The notes: generated by a model from the sequence alone, not told the origin. A DNA stretch of 64,000 bases from Nocardioides aurantiacus (GCF_003752505.1 NZ_RKHO01000001.1:1178001-1242000); one strand, 5' to 3'. Positions 53,017-61,349 are shown, counted from the stretch's first letter. Numbers and translations: made by a program.

Positions 53017-54747
53017 ATGCCCTCGTTCGACAAGCTCGGCAAGCAGGCACTACGTCAGACCCGGATGCTCAAGGTGATGGCCACGAGCGGGGTGATCCGG
53101 CCCTACGGCCCCCGCAAGCTGCTCGGCATCGCCACCACGCTCCAGAAGCGCGGCATCGGCTTCGCGGGCGGCATGGGGGCGCTCGCCGTCCGCAGCGGTG
53201 ACGAGATCGGTCTCGTCGACGAGCTCGGCGAGCTGACCTGGCGCGAGGTCGACGAGCGCGCCACCCGGCTGGCCCGGGGGCTGCACGGCGTCGGCGTCTC
53301 CGAGGGCGACAGCGTCGCGGTGCTGTGCCGCAACCACCGCTACTTCGTCGACGTCTCGACCGCGCTGTCCAAGCTCGGTGCCGACATCCTCTACCTCAAC
53401 ACCGCCTTCTCCGCCCCGCAGCTCGGCGAGGTGTGCGCGCGGGAGAAGCCGGTCGCGATCGTCTTCGACGACGAGTTCACCGAGCTGGTCGACAAGTCCG
53501 AGGTCGACCTCACCCGCGTGGTGGCCTGGCACGACGGCGAGCCCGACGGCTCCAGCACCCTGGTCGAGGACCTGATCGAGGGCGCCGGCACCGACGAGGT
53601 CGCCGTGCCCGGGCACACCACCCGCCCGGTGATCCTCACCTCCGGCACCACCGGCACCCCCAAGGGCGCGCCCCGCGACGAGGCCGGCATCGACGGAGCC
53701 GTGGCGCTGCTGTCGCGGATGCCCCTGAGGACCGGTGGTCGCACCTACATCGCCGCCCCGCTGTTCCACACCTGGGGCTGGGCCCACCTCAACCTCGCGA
53801 TGCTGCTCGGCTCCACGCTGGTGCTGCGCCGCAAGTTCGACCCTGCCGAGGCGCTGCAGACGCTGCGCGAGCAGGAGTGCGACGCGATGGTCGTGATCCC
53901 GGTGATGATGCAGCGCATCCTCAAGCTGCCCGAGTCCGAGCGCAGCGGCGACTGGTCCTTCCTCAAGGTGGTCGCCGCCTCCGGCTCCGCGCTCCCGGGC
54001 GACCTGGCCACGGAGTGGATGGACGCCTTCGGGGAGAACCTCTACAACACCTACGGCTCGACCGAGGTCGCCTGGGCCACCATCGCCCAGCCCCAGGACA
54101 TGCGTGACGCCCCGGGGACGGCCGGCAAGCCGCCGTACAACACCGTGGTGAAGATCTACGACGAGGACGGCAACCCCGTCGAGCAGGGTGACTCGGGCCG
54201 GATCTTCGTCGGCAACACGATGCTCTTCGGCGGCTACACCGGCGACACCGACGAGAAGAAGGACATGGTCGACGGCCTGATGTCGAGCGGCGACGTCGGT
54301 CGCTTCGACGACCAGGGCCGGCTCTTCGTGGAGGGTCGCGACGACGAGATGATCGTCTCGGGCGGCGAGAACGTCTTCCCGCAGGAGGTCGAGGACTGCC
54401 TCTCGCGCCACGAGGCGGTCTCCGACGTGGCGGCCATCGGCGTCGACGACGACGACTACGGCACGCGGTTGCGCGCCTTCGTGGTGACCAGCGGCGACGT
54501 CGACGAGGAGACCCTCAAGGGTCACGTCAAGGAGAACCTCGCCCGCTACAAGGTGCCCCGCGAGATCGTCTTCCTCGACGAGCTGCCCCGCAACGCCACC
54601 GGCAAGATCCTCAAGAAGGACCTCAAGGACTACGACGCCGAGGGCAACCCCGGCGCCGGGTCCGGGCAGGACTCCGGGCAGGACTCCGGGGAGGACTCCG
54701 GGCAGGACTCCGACGAGGCTCGCGGCGACGACGAGCAGGCCTCCTGA
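53017..54747 (+). CDS. Acyl-CoA synthetase / AMP-dependent ligase
   Basis: 576-residue ANL-superfamily ligase that activates a carboxylic acid (probably a fatty acid) with ATP and CoA. Motifs: P-loop VILTSGTTGTPKGAPR (~residue 206), APLFHTWGWAH, NTYGSTE (A5), SGDVGRFDDQGRLFVEGRDDEMIVSGGENVFPQEVE (A7-A8, stated in parts: GDVGRFDD, GRDDEMIVSGGEN), and C-terminal RNATGKILKKDL with the catalytic Lys. The last ~35 residues are a Gly/Gln/Asp/Ser repeat tail encoded by a 12-bp tandem repeat. ATG 53017 follows CAGGAGG. The ~60-residue N-terminal region is longer than in most ligases. Confidence 0.93.
   Translation: MPSFDKLGKQALRQTRMLKVMATSGVIRPYGPRKLLGIATTLQKRGIGFAGGMGALAVRSGDEIGLVDELGELTWREVDERATRLARGLHGVGVSEGDSVAVLCRNHRYFVDVSTALSKLGADILYLNTAFSAPQLGEVCAREKPVAIVFDDEFTELVDKSEVDLTRVVAWHDGEPDGSSTLVEDLIEGAGTDEVAVPGHTTRPVILTSGTTGTPKGAPRDEAGIDGAVALLSRMPLRTGGRTYIAAPLFHTWGWAHLNLAMLLGSTLVLRRKFDPAEALQTLREQECDAMVVIPVMMQRILKLPESERSGDWSFLKVVAASGSALPGDLATEWMDAFGENLYNTYGSTEVAWATIAQPQDMRDAPGTAGKPPYNTVVKIYDEDGNPVEQGDSGRIFVGNTMLFGGYTGDTDEKKDMVDGLMSSGDVGRFDDQGRLFVEGRDDEMIVSGGENVFPQEVEDCLSRHEAVSDVAAIGVDDDDYGTRLRAFVVTSGDVDEETLKGHVKENLARYKVPREIVFLDELPRNATGKILKKDLKDYDAEGNPGAGSGQDSGQDSGEDSGQDSDEARGDDEQAS
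54661..54711 (+). repeat. 12-bp tandem repeat at the end of the ligase gene
   Basis: Four near-identical copies of a 12-bp unit like CTCCGGGCAGGA encode repeating GQDS/GEDS tetrapeptides at the ligase C terminus. The in-frame unit length means copy-number change would lengthen or shorten the tail without a frameshift. Confidence 0.85.
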
Positions 54748-54779
54748 GGGCCCCCGAGCCCGACTGGCACGATGGCCGC

Positions 54780-55241
54780 ATGACCCTGGCCATCGGTGAG
54801 CCCGCGCCCGACTTCACCCTGACCGACCAGCACGGCCAGGACGTCACGCTGTCCGAGCACGCCCGCGGCAAGGCGGCGCTGGTCGTGTTCTACCCGTTCG
54901 CGTTCAGCGGTGTCTGCACCGGCGAGCTCACCGGCCTGCGCGACCGGCTGGGTGACTTCGAGACGCCGGGCTCGACGCTGCTCGCGATCAGCTGCGACCC
55001 GCTGTACGCCCAGAGGGCGCTCGCGGACCGCGACGGGATCTTCTTCCCGCTGCTCAGCGACTTCTGGCCGCACGGCGAGGTGTCCTCGGCGTACGGCGTC
55101 CTCGACCAGCGCTCGGGCGGCCCGACCCGCTCGTCCTTCGTGGTCGACCGCGACGGTGTGGTGCGGTGGCACGTACACCACCCCCGCGGTCGCGCGCGTG
55201 ATCTCGACGAGCACGCCCGGCAACTGGCCGCAGTGGTCTAG
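54780..55241 (+). CDS. AhpE/Bcp-type peroxiredoxin
   Basis: Thiol peroxidase of 153 residues. The peroxidatic Cys is in FAFSGVCTGEL (~residue 45), with upstream LVVFYPFAF. PLLSDFWPHGEVSSAYGVLD is the usual downstream conserved region. No second Cys forms a CxxxxC pair; a Cys in AISCDPL is the only other, so it is probably a 1-Cys AhpE-like enzyme reduced by mycothiol or mycoredoxin in actinobacteria. The ATG lies 6 nt after CACGAT. A terminator follows at 55306. Part of the conserved aceE-DUF3052-peroxiredoxin-tRNA-Val order. Confidence 0.92.
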   Translation: MTLAIGEPAPDFTLTDQHGQDVTLSEHARGKAALVVFYPFAFSGVCTGELTGLRDRLGDFETPGSTLLAISCDPLYAQRALADRDGIFFPLLSDFWPHGEVSSAYGVLDQRSGGPTRSSFVVDRDGVVRWHVHHPRGRARDLDEHARQLAAVV

Positions 55242-55305
55242 TGCTGTGGGACCAGATTCAACCAAGGGCTTGGATGGCGGACTTCCGTCGGGCAAGATTC
55301 CTCTT

Positions 55306-55343
55306 GTCGCGCCGCTGGTGACCCGAGACGCCAGCGGCGCGAC
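55306..55343. terminator. Terminator after the peroxiredoxin gene
   Basis: Perfect 13-bp arms GTCGCGCCGCTGG/CCAGCGGCGCGAC with a 12-base loop, followed by a T-rich stretch (TTCTTCGTT). It lies 64 bases after the peroxiredoxin stop and before tRNA-Val. Confidence 0.85.
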
Positions 55344-55424
55344 TTCTTCGTTCCCGGACGCGTCACGCCTCCGAAGACCCGCTCCACTAGGGTGAGCCCG
55401 CGTGCCGGGGCTCCCGGCACCCCA

Positions 55425-55496
55425 GGGCGTATAGCTCAGCGGTAGAGCCCCTCGCTTACAACGAGGTGGTCGGGGGTTCGATCCCCTCTGCGCCCA
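55425..55496 (+). tRNA. tRNA-Val (TAC)
   Basis: A 72-nt cloverleaf. Acceptor GGGCGTA/TGCGCCC, D-arm GCTC..GAGC, anticodon arm CCTCG-CTTACAA-CGAGG with anticodon TAC, T-arm GGGGG-TTCGATC-CCCTC (one mismatch or wobble) and discriminator A. ACC follows but a full CCA is not encoded. Confidence 0.95.
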
Positions 55497-55531
55497 CCGC
55501 GACGTGTCGGTCGGCGGGAGGAGCGGACCTG

Positions 55532-56068
55532 GTGGACGGGGTGTTCTCCCAGGTGCTGCAGGTCGGCGGCCGCTCGAACTCCCTGGGTCGCACCGCCGAG
55601 GTCGTCGATGCCGTCGTCGCCGAGCCAGTACGGCTGCGCGAGCTGCTCGACTGTGTCCACGACCAGGACGCGTGGGTCCGGATGCGGGCGGTCGACGCCG
55701 TCGAGAAGGTCTGCCGCGTCGACCCGGGTCGGGTGGCGCCGTACGTCGAGGAGCTGCTGACGACCTGGACCACGAGCGACCAGGCGTCGGTGCAGTGGCA
55801 CCTCGCCCAGGTGCTCCGGCAGGTCCGCCTGACCCCGGCACAGCAGGAGCGGGCGATCGCCTGGCTGGCCGCGCGGGTCGTCACCACCGACGCCGACTGG
55901 ATCGTCGCCGTCGAGACGATGCGGACGTTGCTCGTCCTCGTCGACGCGGGCGTCGTTCCCGCCGACGTGGTGGCGGGTCTGGTCGAGGTGCAGCGCGGTC
56001 ACCACTCCGCCTCGGTGCGCCGCAAGGCGGACCAGTTCCTCGAGCAGCTGCGCCGCACCGGGGGCTGA
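55532..56068 (+). CDS. HEAT-repeat-like protein
   Basis: 178 residues, wholly helical by pattern. Repeated HEAT-like units include LRELLDCVHDQDAWVRMRAVDAVEKVC, then VAPYVEELLTTWTTSDQASVQWHLAQVLRQV, and VVAGLVEVQRGHHSASVRRKADQFLEQL, each with the conserved D..VR..A spacing (the segments are described here by their starts only). Probably a scaffold or adaptor. I chose GTG 55532 with GGGAGGAG upstream; the longer frame would run back into tRNA-Val. It lies alone between tRNA-Val and the HNH gene. Confidence 0.78.
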   Translation: MDGVFSQVLQVGGRSNSLGRTAEVVDAVVAEPVRLRELLDCVHDQDAWVRMRAVDAVEKVCRVDPGRVAPYVEELLTTWTTSDQASVQWHLAQVLRQVRLTPAQQERAIAWLAARVVTTDADWIVAVETMRTLLVLVDAGVVPADVVAGLVEVQRGHHSASVRRKADQFLEQLRRTGG

Positions 56069-56129
56069 GGGCCTGCCGCTCGGTCCGAGCGTGCCTGGGA
56101 CCCGGGCCGAGGGTCCGGGTGGTGGGCGG

Positions 56130-57485
56130 TCAGGCTCTTCGGGCGTTCGCCGTCAGGGGCGCGCGGGTGACAGGGACGACGGTCGAGTGGTGGCCGGTGG
56201 GCGAGGTCCACTCGTAGGTCGCACGGCTGCCGTCGCCGCGGCGCTCGTAGGTCCAGCCGCCGTGGGTCTTGGCGTGGTGGTGGCGCCGGCACAGCGGTGC
56301 GAGGTTGGGGGCGGTGGTCTGGGCGGGCGGGCCGCCGTGGGCCGGGTCGAGGTAGGGCTGGATGTGGTCGAGGTCGCAGCGTCGGGAGTCGGTGCGGCAG
56401 CCGGGGAACACGCAGTGGGCGTCACGCAGCAGCACCTGCTCGCGCAGCAGCGGTGGCGGGTCGTGGGCGTCGACGGTGCGGGTGTCGGCGAGGTCGACCA
56501 CGGCCCGCACGCTGACCCGGCCGCCGGCGAGCCGGTGGCGGGCGAGCCAGTCGGCCAGCAGCCCGGTCGAGACCGCGCCGAGGCCTTCGACGGACGCGAC
56601 GCCGGGCTGATCGGTGAGGTCTGCGGGGGTGAGGTGGACGACGAGGTCGAGCGACCCGGTGCCGCCGGGACTGAGTGCGGCGTCGGGTCGACCGGACATG
56701 AGGTCCAGAGCGTGCTGGGGGTCGGCCAGGACACCCACGGCGCGAGCGCGGCGTACGTCCAGAGGGTCGGTGTCACCCAGCTGCTCCAGGTCGGCCACGA
56801 TCCGGGTCACGCTCTGGTCCAGCAGCTGCGCGTCGGGGGTGTCCAGGGTCATCACGACCTCGGTCGTCGCGGGCGCGGCGCCGTCACGGTGCAGCCACAC
56901 GCCGCGCTTGGCCAGGGCGTCGTCCTCCTCGGCGACCGCGCGGTCGGGGTCGGCGTGCAGCCGCGCCTCGTGGGCCAGTCGGCGGGCGTCGACCAGCCCG
57001 ATCCGGTCGGGGACGGCGCAGATCAGCCGGTCGGCGTGCAGGGCTGCGTCCAGGGACAGGTCGTGGGTCTCGCGGGAGATCAGCCGCGCCTGCCACACCC
57101 GCGGTCCGGTGAGCAGGGTGGCCTTGCCGAGCAGGGTCCACAGCCGCGGCAGCCGGAACGCGAGCTCGAGGGCGTCGGCGATCAGCTGCTGGGCGTGCAG
57201 CGCCGGCACCCCCAGCGCCGCGGCCAGCTCGACCGGCGCCTCCGGTGCCACCAGCGGCGCCCCCTCACCGGCCAGCGGTGTGATGGGGGCGGGGTCGCCG
57301 ACGAGGCGGAGCTCGCCCCACCCGGCGTGGTCGACCACCCCGTCGGCATCCACCGGCGCCGGGTGCAGCAGCGCCCACTGCAGCGCCAGCCGGAGCTGTC
57401 GCAGCTGGGCCTCGTGCTCGTCGGCTCGCGCCTCCCAGGCCGCGTCGATCAGACGCGCCTTCTGGGATCGGGGTGCTGCGGTCAT
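56130..57485 (-). CDS. DUF222/HNH endonuclease family protein
   Basis: 451 residues. A large N-terminal DUF222 domain (about 10-330) is followed by an HNH nuclease motif: CVFPGCRTDSRRCDLDHI, PNLAPLCRRHHHAKTHGGW. The paired Cys/His zinc ligands and the HNH catalytic His are present. These proteins are extremely abundant in actinobacteria and are sometimes linked to group II introns, 13E12 repeats or mobile DNA; the actual function is unknown. The ATG is 6 nt after TACGAT on the minus strand and is therefore probably leaderless. Divergent from the charged repeat protein gene. Confidence 0.9.
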   Translation of the reverse strand: MTAAPRSQKARLIDAAWEARADEHEAQLRQLRLALQWALLHPAPVDADGVVDHAGWGELRLVGDPAPITPLAGEGAPLVAPEAPVELAAALGVPALHAQQLIADALELAFRLPRLWTLLGKATLLTGPRVWQARLISRETHDLSLDAALHADRLICAVPDRIGLVDARRLAHEARLHADPDRAVAEEDDALAKRGVWLHRDGAAPATTEVVMTLDTPDAQLLDQSVTRIVADLEQLGDTDPLDVRRARAVGVLADPQHALDLMSGRPDAALSPGGTGSLDLVVHLTPADLTDQPGVASVEGLGAVSTGLLADWLARHRLAGGRVSVRAVVDLADTRTVDAHDPPPLLREQVLLRDAHCVFPGCRTDSRRCDLDHIQPYLDPAHGGPPAQTTAPNLAPLCRRHHHAKTHGGWTYERRGDGSRATYEWTSPTGHHSTVVPVTRAPLTANARRA

Positions 57486-57534
57486 AGGTTCATCGTAGCC
57501 GGTCGGACCGACACTAGCGAACATGTGTTCGACG

Positions 57535-57584
57535 TGTGAAACCGAGGTGAGAGCCCTCTCATCGCGGGCTCACGGCCGCCTCAC
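57535..57584. promoter_or_regulatory. Operator cluster with 11-bp-spaced half-sites upstream of the repeat-protein gene
   Basis: The inverted repeat TGAGAG-CC-CTCTCA (57548-57561) lies ~80 bp before the repeat-protein start. Half-sites continue at 11-bp intervals on both sides: TGAAAC at 57537 and TGAGAG at 57548; then CTCTCA ending 57561, GCTCAC (57568-57573) and CCTCAC (57579-57584), with TCA repeated every 11 bp. Such spacing is typical for OmpR/PhoB-type response regulators. The same core recurs at 61723-61736. Binding by the neighbouring regulator is inferred. Confidence 0.65.
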
Positions 57585-57639
57585 CGCCGGTGGCCAGAGT
57601 CGTCCTCGTCAGCCAGACACCACGACGAGAGGAACCACC

Positions 57640-58236
57640 ATGAAGCTCATCCCCACCACCGTCCTGGCCCTCAGCGGCTTCACCGCCCTGGGCGTCCTGG
57701 GCCTGCAGACCGTGGACGCGACCGCCGGCGATCGCACCGAGGCGGCGGCGTACGGCAAGCGCGACAGCGAGGTCGTCGAGCTCGCCCTCGTGGACGACGA
57801 CACCGACGACGACCGCGACCCCCAGACGCGCGACGGGCAGACGCGCGACGGCCAGACCCGGGACCCGCAGACGCGCGACGTCACCAAGGACACGGTCACC
57901 CGTGACCCGCAGACCCGCGACACCACCCGCGACACCACCCGCGACACCGTGACCCGCGACCCGCAGACCCGCGACGTCACCAAGGACACGATCACCCGTG
58001 ACCCGCAGACCCGCGACACCACCCGCGACACCGTGACCCGCGACCCGCAGACCCGCGACGTCACCAAGGACACGGTCACCCGTGACCCGCAGACCCGCGA
58101 CACCACCCGCGACACCGTGACCCGCGACCCGCAGACCCGCGACGACCAGACCCGCGACGACCAGACCCGTGACGACGACACGCGCGACGACGACACCCGC
58201 GACGACGACACGCGCGACGACGACACCCGCGACTGA
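57640..58236 (+). CDS. Secreted polyampholyte repeat protein (TRD repeats)
   Basis: 198 residues with a signal peptide (residues 1-28, hydrophobic core LALSGFTALGVLGLQT). After a short acidic linker come tandem 14-residue units alternating between DPQTRDVTKDTVTR and DPQTRDTTRDTVTR, then shorter QTRD and four DDTRD units to the end. The mature chain is almost only Asp, Arg, Thr, Gln, Pro and Lys, and strictly alternates acidic and basic residues. It has no Cys or aromatic in the repeats and must be disordered. ATG 57640 follows GAGAGGAA. A Ser/Thr kinase gene follows 24 bases downstream. No homologue recognised. Confidence 0.85.
   Translation: MKLIPTTVLALSGFTALGVLGLQTVDATAGDRTEAAAYGKRDSEVVELALVDDDTDDDRDPQTRDGQTRDGQTRDPQTRDVTKDTVTRDPQTRDTTRDTTRDTVTRDPQTRDVTKDTITRDPQTRDTTRDTVTRDPQTRDVTKDTVTRDPQTRDTTRDTVTRDPQTRDDQTRDDQTRDDDTRDDDTRDDDTRDDDTRD
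57815..58236 (+). repeat. In-frame tandem repeat array
   Basis: 42-bp units (14 codons) repeated about six times, with two alternating types, ending in 12- and 15-bp units. Copies are nearly identical at DNA level (cgcgacccgcagacccgcga recurs), showing recent expansion. Not a CRISPR: there are no unique spacers and the frame stays open throughout. Confidence 0.9.
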
Positions 58237-58260
58237 GCCGCCGCAGGAGGAGGAGCAGCG

Positions 58261-59139
58261 ATGACGCACGAGGACAGCTGGGACTTCGAGGCGGGGGACC
58301 AGGTCACCCCCGAGCTGGGCGTGGTCGAACGGCTCGGTGGTGGCGCCTCGTGCGAGGCCTACCTGTGCTTCGACGAGGTCACCCACGGCCCGGTCGTGGT
58401 GAAGGTGCTGCGGCCGGACCGCGTGGGCGAGGCCCGCGCGGCCCGGTCGCTCGAGCGGGAGGCCGAGGCGCTGCGGACGGTCAACCACCCGGTGGTGGTG
58501 CGGCTGCTCCGCGACGGACGCGACGACCCCCGCCCGCACCTCGTGCTCGAGGCGGCCGACGGGCCGCGGCTGTCCTCCCTGCTGCGACGGCACGGACCGC
58601 TGCAGCCGGAGCAGTACCTCCCGCTGGGCATCGACCTGGCGTCGGCGGCGGCGTACCTGCGCCACGTCGGGCACGTCCACCTCGACGTCAAGCCCGGCAA
58701 CGTGGTCATGGGCGCGCCCGCGCGCCTGATCGACCTCTCCGCCGCCCGGCCCGTGGCCGAGGCGGCGGCGCTGCTCGACGTGGTCGGCACGGACGCCTAC
58801 CTGGCTCCCGAGCAGTGCCTGCCGGGCCAGGTGGGTGTGCCGGGGCCGGCGAGCGACGTGTGGGGGATCGGGGCGACGCTGTTCGAGGCCGCGGCGGGCT
58901 ACCGGCCCTTCGACGAGGGCGACCCTGCGGCGTCCGCGCCGGAGGCGGTGTGGCCGCAGCTCGAGCAGGTGCCGTACGACGTGCCGCGTGCCGTCCCTGC
59001 GACGGTGGCAGACGCGCTGCTCGCCTGCCTGGCGAGGCGACCCGAGGACCGGCCCACGCCGGCCGAGCTCTCCGACGCCCTGGCCCCGACGTACGCCGCC
59101 CTGCCGAAGGGACGCCTCGCGGGGTTCCGGGTCCGGTGA
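58261..59139 (+). CDS. Soluble eukaryotic-type serine/threonine protein kinase
   Basis: 292 residues, kinase domain only, no transmembrane segment. Gly loop LGGGASCEAY (~residue 25), catalytic Lys in VVVKVLRP (~46), Glu in REAEAL, catalytic loop HLDVKPGN (~141, with Asp and Asn), metal-binding Asp in IDLSAA instead of DFG, and APEQ near 181. All catalytic residues are present, so it should be active. ATG 58261 follows GGAGGAGGAG. It is co-directional with the TRD-repeat gene (24-base gap) and converges end-to-end with the response-regulator gene, their stop codons touching. Confidence 0.92.
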   Translation: MTHEDSWDFEAGDQVTPELGVVERLGGGASCEAYLCFDEVTHGPVVVKVLRPDRVGEARAARSLEREAEALRTVNHPVVVRLLRDGRDDPRPHLVLEAADGPRLSSLLRRHGPLQPEQYLPLGIDLASAAAYLRHVGHVHLDVKPGNVVMGAPARLIDLSAARPVAEAAALLDVVGTDAYLAPEQCLPGQVGVPGPASDVWGIGATLFEAAAGYRPFDEGDPAASAPEAVWPQLEQVPYDVPRAVPATVADALLACLARRPEDRPTPAELSDALAPTYAALPKGRLAGFRVR

Positions 59140-59808
59140 TCAGCCGTCGAAGCGGTAGCCCATGCCGCGCACGGTGCTGATCGCGGCGGCGCCGAACTTG
59201 CGACGCAGGTAGCCGACGTAGACGTCGACGACGTTGGACCCGGGGTCGAAGTCGTAGCCCCACACGAACGACAGCAGCTGCTCGCGGGAGAGCACCTGCC
59301 CGGGGTTGAGCAGGAAGATCTCGGCCATCTTGAACTCGCGGGCCGAGAGGTCGACGACGCGACCGCCCACGGTCGCCTGCCGGGTGCGCAGGTCGAGGGC
59401 CACGCTGCCGACGGCGAGGCGGTCCTCGCGGCCGCCGGACTGGTCGTTGGCCTGACGCAGCCGGAGCCGCACCCGCGCGAGGAGCTCGGCGAAGCGGAAC
59501 GGCTTGGCCATGTAGTCGTCGGCACCGCCCTCCAGCGCCGACACGGTGTCGGTGACGCTGTCGCGGGCGGTCAGCACGATGACCGGCAGCGCGCTGCCCT
59601 GGGCCCGCATCTGGCGCAGCACCTCGAAGCCGTCGATCCCCGGCAGGCCGATGTCGAGCACGACCAGGTCGAAGTCGCCGGTCAGGACGTAGTCGAGTCC
59701 GGTGTGGCCGTCGGAGGCCACGGTGGTGGAGAAGCCGTCGGCCGTGAGGCCCTTGGCCAGGAACGAGGAGATGCGGTGCTCGTCCTCGACGATCAGGACA
59801 CGGGCCAC
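59140..59808 (-). CDS. OmpR-family response regulator
   Basis: 222 residues. The receiver domain has acidic pocket EDE near residue 9, phospho-acceptor Asp in LVVLDIGLPGIDG (~52), Thr in VLTARDS and Lys in YMAKPF (~103). A winged-helix DNA-binding domain follows (~128-222; REFKMAEIFLLNPGQVLSREQLL, VVDVYVGYLRRKF, VRGMGYRF). It probably binds the 11-bp-spaced TGAGAG sites at both ends of the locus. The GTG at 59806-59808 overlaps the kinase 3' end by 16 bp. Last gene of a three-gene minus-strand operon. Confidence 0.95.
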   Translation of the reverse strand: MARVLIVEDEHRISSFLAKGLTADGFSTTVASDGHTGLDYVLTGDFDLVVLDIGLPGIDGFEVLRQMRAQGSALPVIVLTARDSVTDTVSALEGGADDYMAKPFRFAELLARVRLRLRQANDQSGGREDRLAVGSVALDLRTRQATVGGRVVDLSAREFKMAEIFLLNPGQVLSREQLLSFVWGYDFDPGSNVVDVYVGYLRRKFGAAAISTVRGMGYRFDG

Positions 59809-61349
59809 GAGGTGGTTCCTTCCAGGGGGAGGTCGAGGACGAAGCGGGCGCCGCCGCCCGGGGCGTCCTCGACGCGGGCGGTGCCGTGGTGGGCCTCGGT
59901 GATGGCGCGCACGATCGACAGGCCGAGACCGAAGCCCTCGTCGCCCTCGGGCACCACGGCCCGGCCGAAGCGGTCGAAGATGCGCGTGCGGTCGGCGAGG
60001 TCGACGCCGGGGCCGGTGTCGGCGACGGCCAGGAGCAGCCGGTCGCCGACGACCTCGCCGGACAGCGTCACGGCGTCGCCCGGGCCGGTGTGCTTGACCG
60101 CGTTGTCGCACAGCTGGAGCAGCGCCTGGGTGAGCCGCTGCTCGTCGGCGGGCGCCTCGGTGGTCGCGGGCGGCAGCGGGCCGAGACGCCAGTCGCGCCC
60201 GGCGAGGCCCGTGGCCTTGCGGTGCACCTGCTCGAGCAGCGCCGCCACGGGGGTGGGACGCAGCCGGGCGAAGTCGGGGCGGTCGGACTTGGCGAGCAGG
60301 ATCAGCTCGTCGACCAGCCGCGACATCCGGTCGAGCTCGTCGAGCAGCAGCTCGGAGGTCTGCGCGACGTCGTCGGCGTCGTGCGGGTCGACGACCTCGA
60401 GGTGACCGCGCAGCACCGTGAGCGGGGTGCGCAGCTCGTGGCCGGCGTCGTCGAGGAACTGGCGCTGCGAGCCGAACCCGTGCTCGAGCCGCGCCAGCAT
60501 GTCGTTGAAGGTGCTGGTGAGCCGGGCGATGTCGTCGTCGCCGACCACGGGCAGCCGCCGGGAGAGGTCCGTGGCGCCGATCTCCTCCGCCGACGCGTGC
60601 AGCGAGCGGAGCGGTCGGAGCAGCCGGCCGGCCTGCAACCAGGCGGCGACGGCGATGAGGACCAGTAGCAGCACCGAGACGGCGGCGTAGGTGCGCATCG
60701 TGCTGCGGAGCTCGTCCTCCTCGTCGCTGAGGAAGTTCACGATCACCAGGGCGTCGGGGTCCTCCCCGGCGTCGCGTCCCGAGGCGGTGCTGACCGGCTG
60801 CACGGTCACGGAGTAGTCGCCGATGCCGTCCTGCTCGAGGTCGGCGGTGCCGCCGCGGGGGAGCAGGTCCGCGACCGCGGGGGCCAGCGCCGGGTCGGCG
60901 ACCAGGCGGGCGCCGTACGCGTGGCGGGTGCGCTCCTGGGGCCGGCCCGCCCACCAGCCGACGAGCAGCTCGTCGTCGTCGGGCACGTTGCGCACCAGGT
61001 AGGTGCTGAGCAGGGCCTGGGAGGAGGTGAACGCGCGGCCGGTCACCGGGTCGACGCCCTGCTGCTGGAGCCGGACGAGCTCCGCGATCTCCTGGGCGGT
61101 GTTCTCGGTCACGATCCGCTGGACCCGCTGCGACTCCAGCGTGTGGACGAGCAGGCCCGCGGCGCCCAGGGCGAAGGCGCTCACCACGGCCACCGACAGC
61201 GCGATCCGGGTGCGGACCGACGTACGCCGCAGCAGGGTGCGCAGGCTGCGGCGGGGAGGGGGCTCAGTCGTCGTCCCCGTCGTCGTCGTCACCGTCGTCC
61301 TCGTCGTCCCCGTCGTCGTCTGCTCCACCTGCTCCGTCGTCGTCATCAT
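59793..61349 (-). CDS. Two-component sensor histidine kinase
   Basis: 518 residues. A Thr-rich N terminus (1-33) precedes TM1 (about 50-70), an extracytoplasmic domain (~71-220), TM2 (~221-243) and HAMP. HisKA follows with His in DDAGHELRTPLTVLRG (~307), then the ATPase domain with LCDNAVKHTG (N), DTGPGV (G1) and GFGLGLSIV (G2). Everything needed for autophosphorylation is present. ATG 61349 makes an 86-bp overlap with the upstream polyacidic gene; a GTG near 61290 with GAGGA upstream is an alternative start. It probably senses an envelope signal and phosphorylates the adjacent regulator. Confidence 0.92.
   Translation of the reverse strand: MMTTTEQVEQTTTGTTRTTVTTTTGTTTEPPPRRSLRTLLRRTSVRTRIALSVAVVSAFALGAAGLLVHTLESQRVQRIVTENTAQEIAELVRLQQQGVDPVTGRAFTSSQALLSTYLVRNVPDDDELLVGWWAGRPQERTRHAYGARLVADPALAPAVADLLPRGGTADLEQDGIGDYSVTVQPVSTASGRDAGEDPDALVIVNFLSDEEDELRSTMRTYAAVSVLLLVLIAVAAWLQAGRLLRPLRSLHASAEEIGATDLSRRLPVVGDDDIARLTSTFNDMLARLEHGFGSQRQFLDDAGHELRTPLTVLRGHLEVVDPHDADDVAQTSELLLDELDRMSRLVDELILLAKSDRPDFARLRPTPVAALLEQVHRKATGLAGRDWRLGPLPPATTEAPADEQRLTQALLQLCDNAVKHTGPGDAVTLSGEVVGDRLLLAVADTGPGVDLADRTRIFDRFGRAVVPEGDEGFGLGLSIVRAITEAHHGTARVEDAPGGGARFVLDLPLEGTTSWPVS

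Noticed and set aside
53017-54747. Natural-product cluster (two AMP ligases plus ACP)
   Set aside because: The ligases are stand-alone fatty-acid type and the ACP is 7 kb away on the other strand. No ketosynthase or condensation domains are present.
55466-55531. N-terminal extension of the HEAT-like protein into tRNA-Val
   Set aside because: The frame is open by chance through the tRNA 3' half; GTG 55532 with a good ribosome site is a better start.
57815-58236. Possible CRISPR array
   Set aside because: Repeats are contiguous with no unique spacers, keep one reading frame after a signal peptide, and no cas genes are present.
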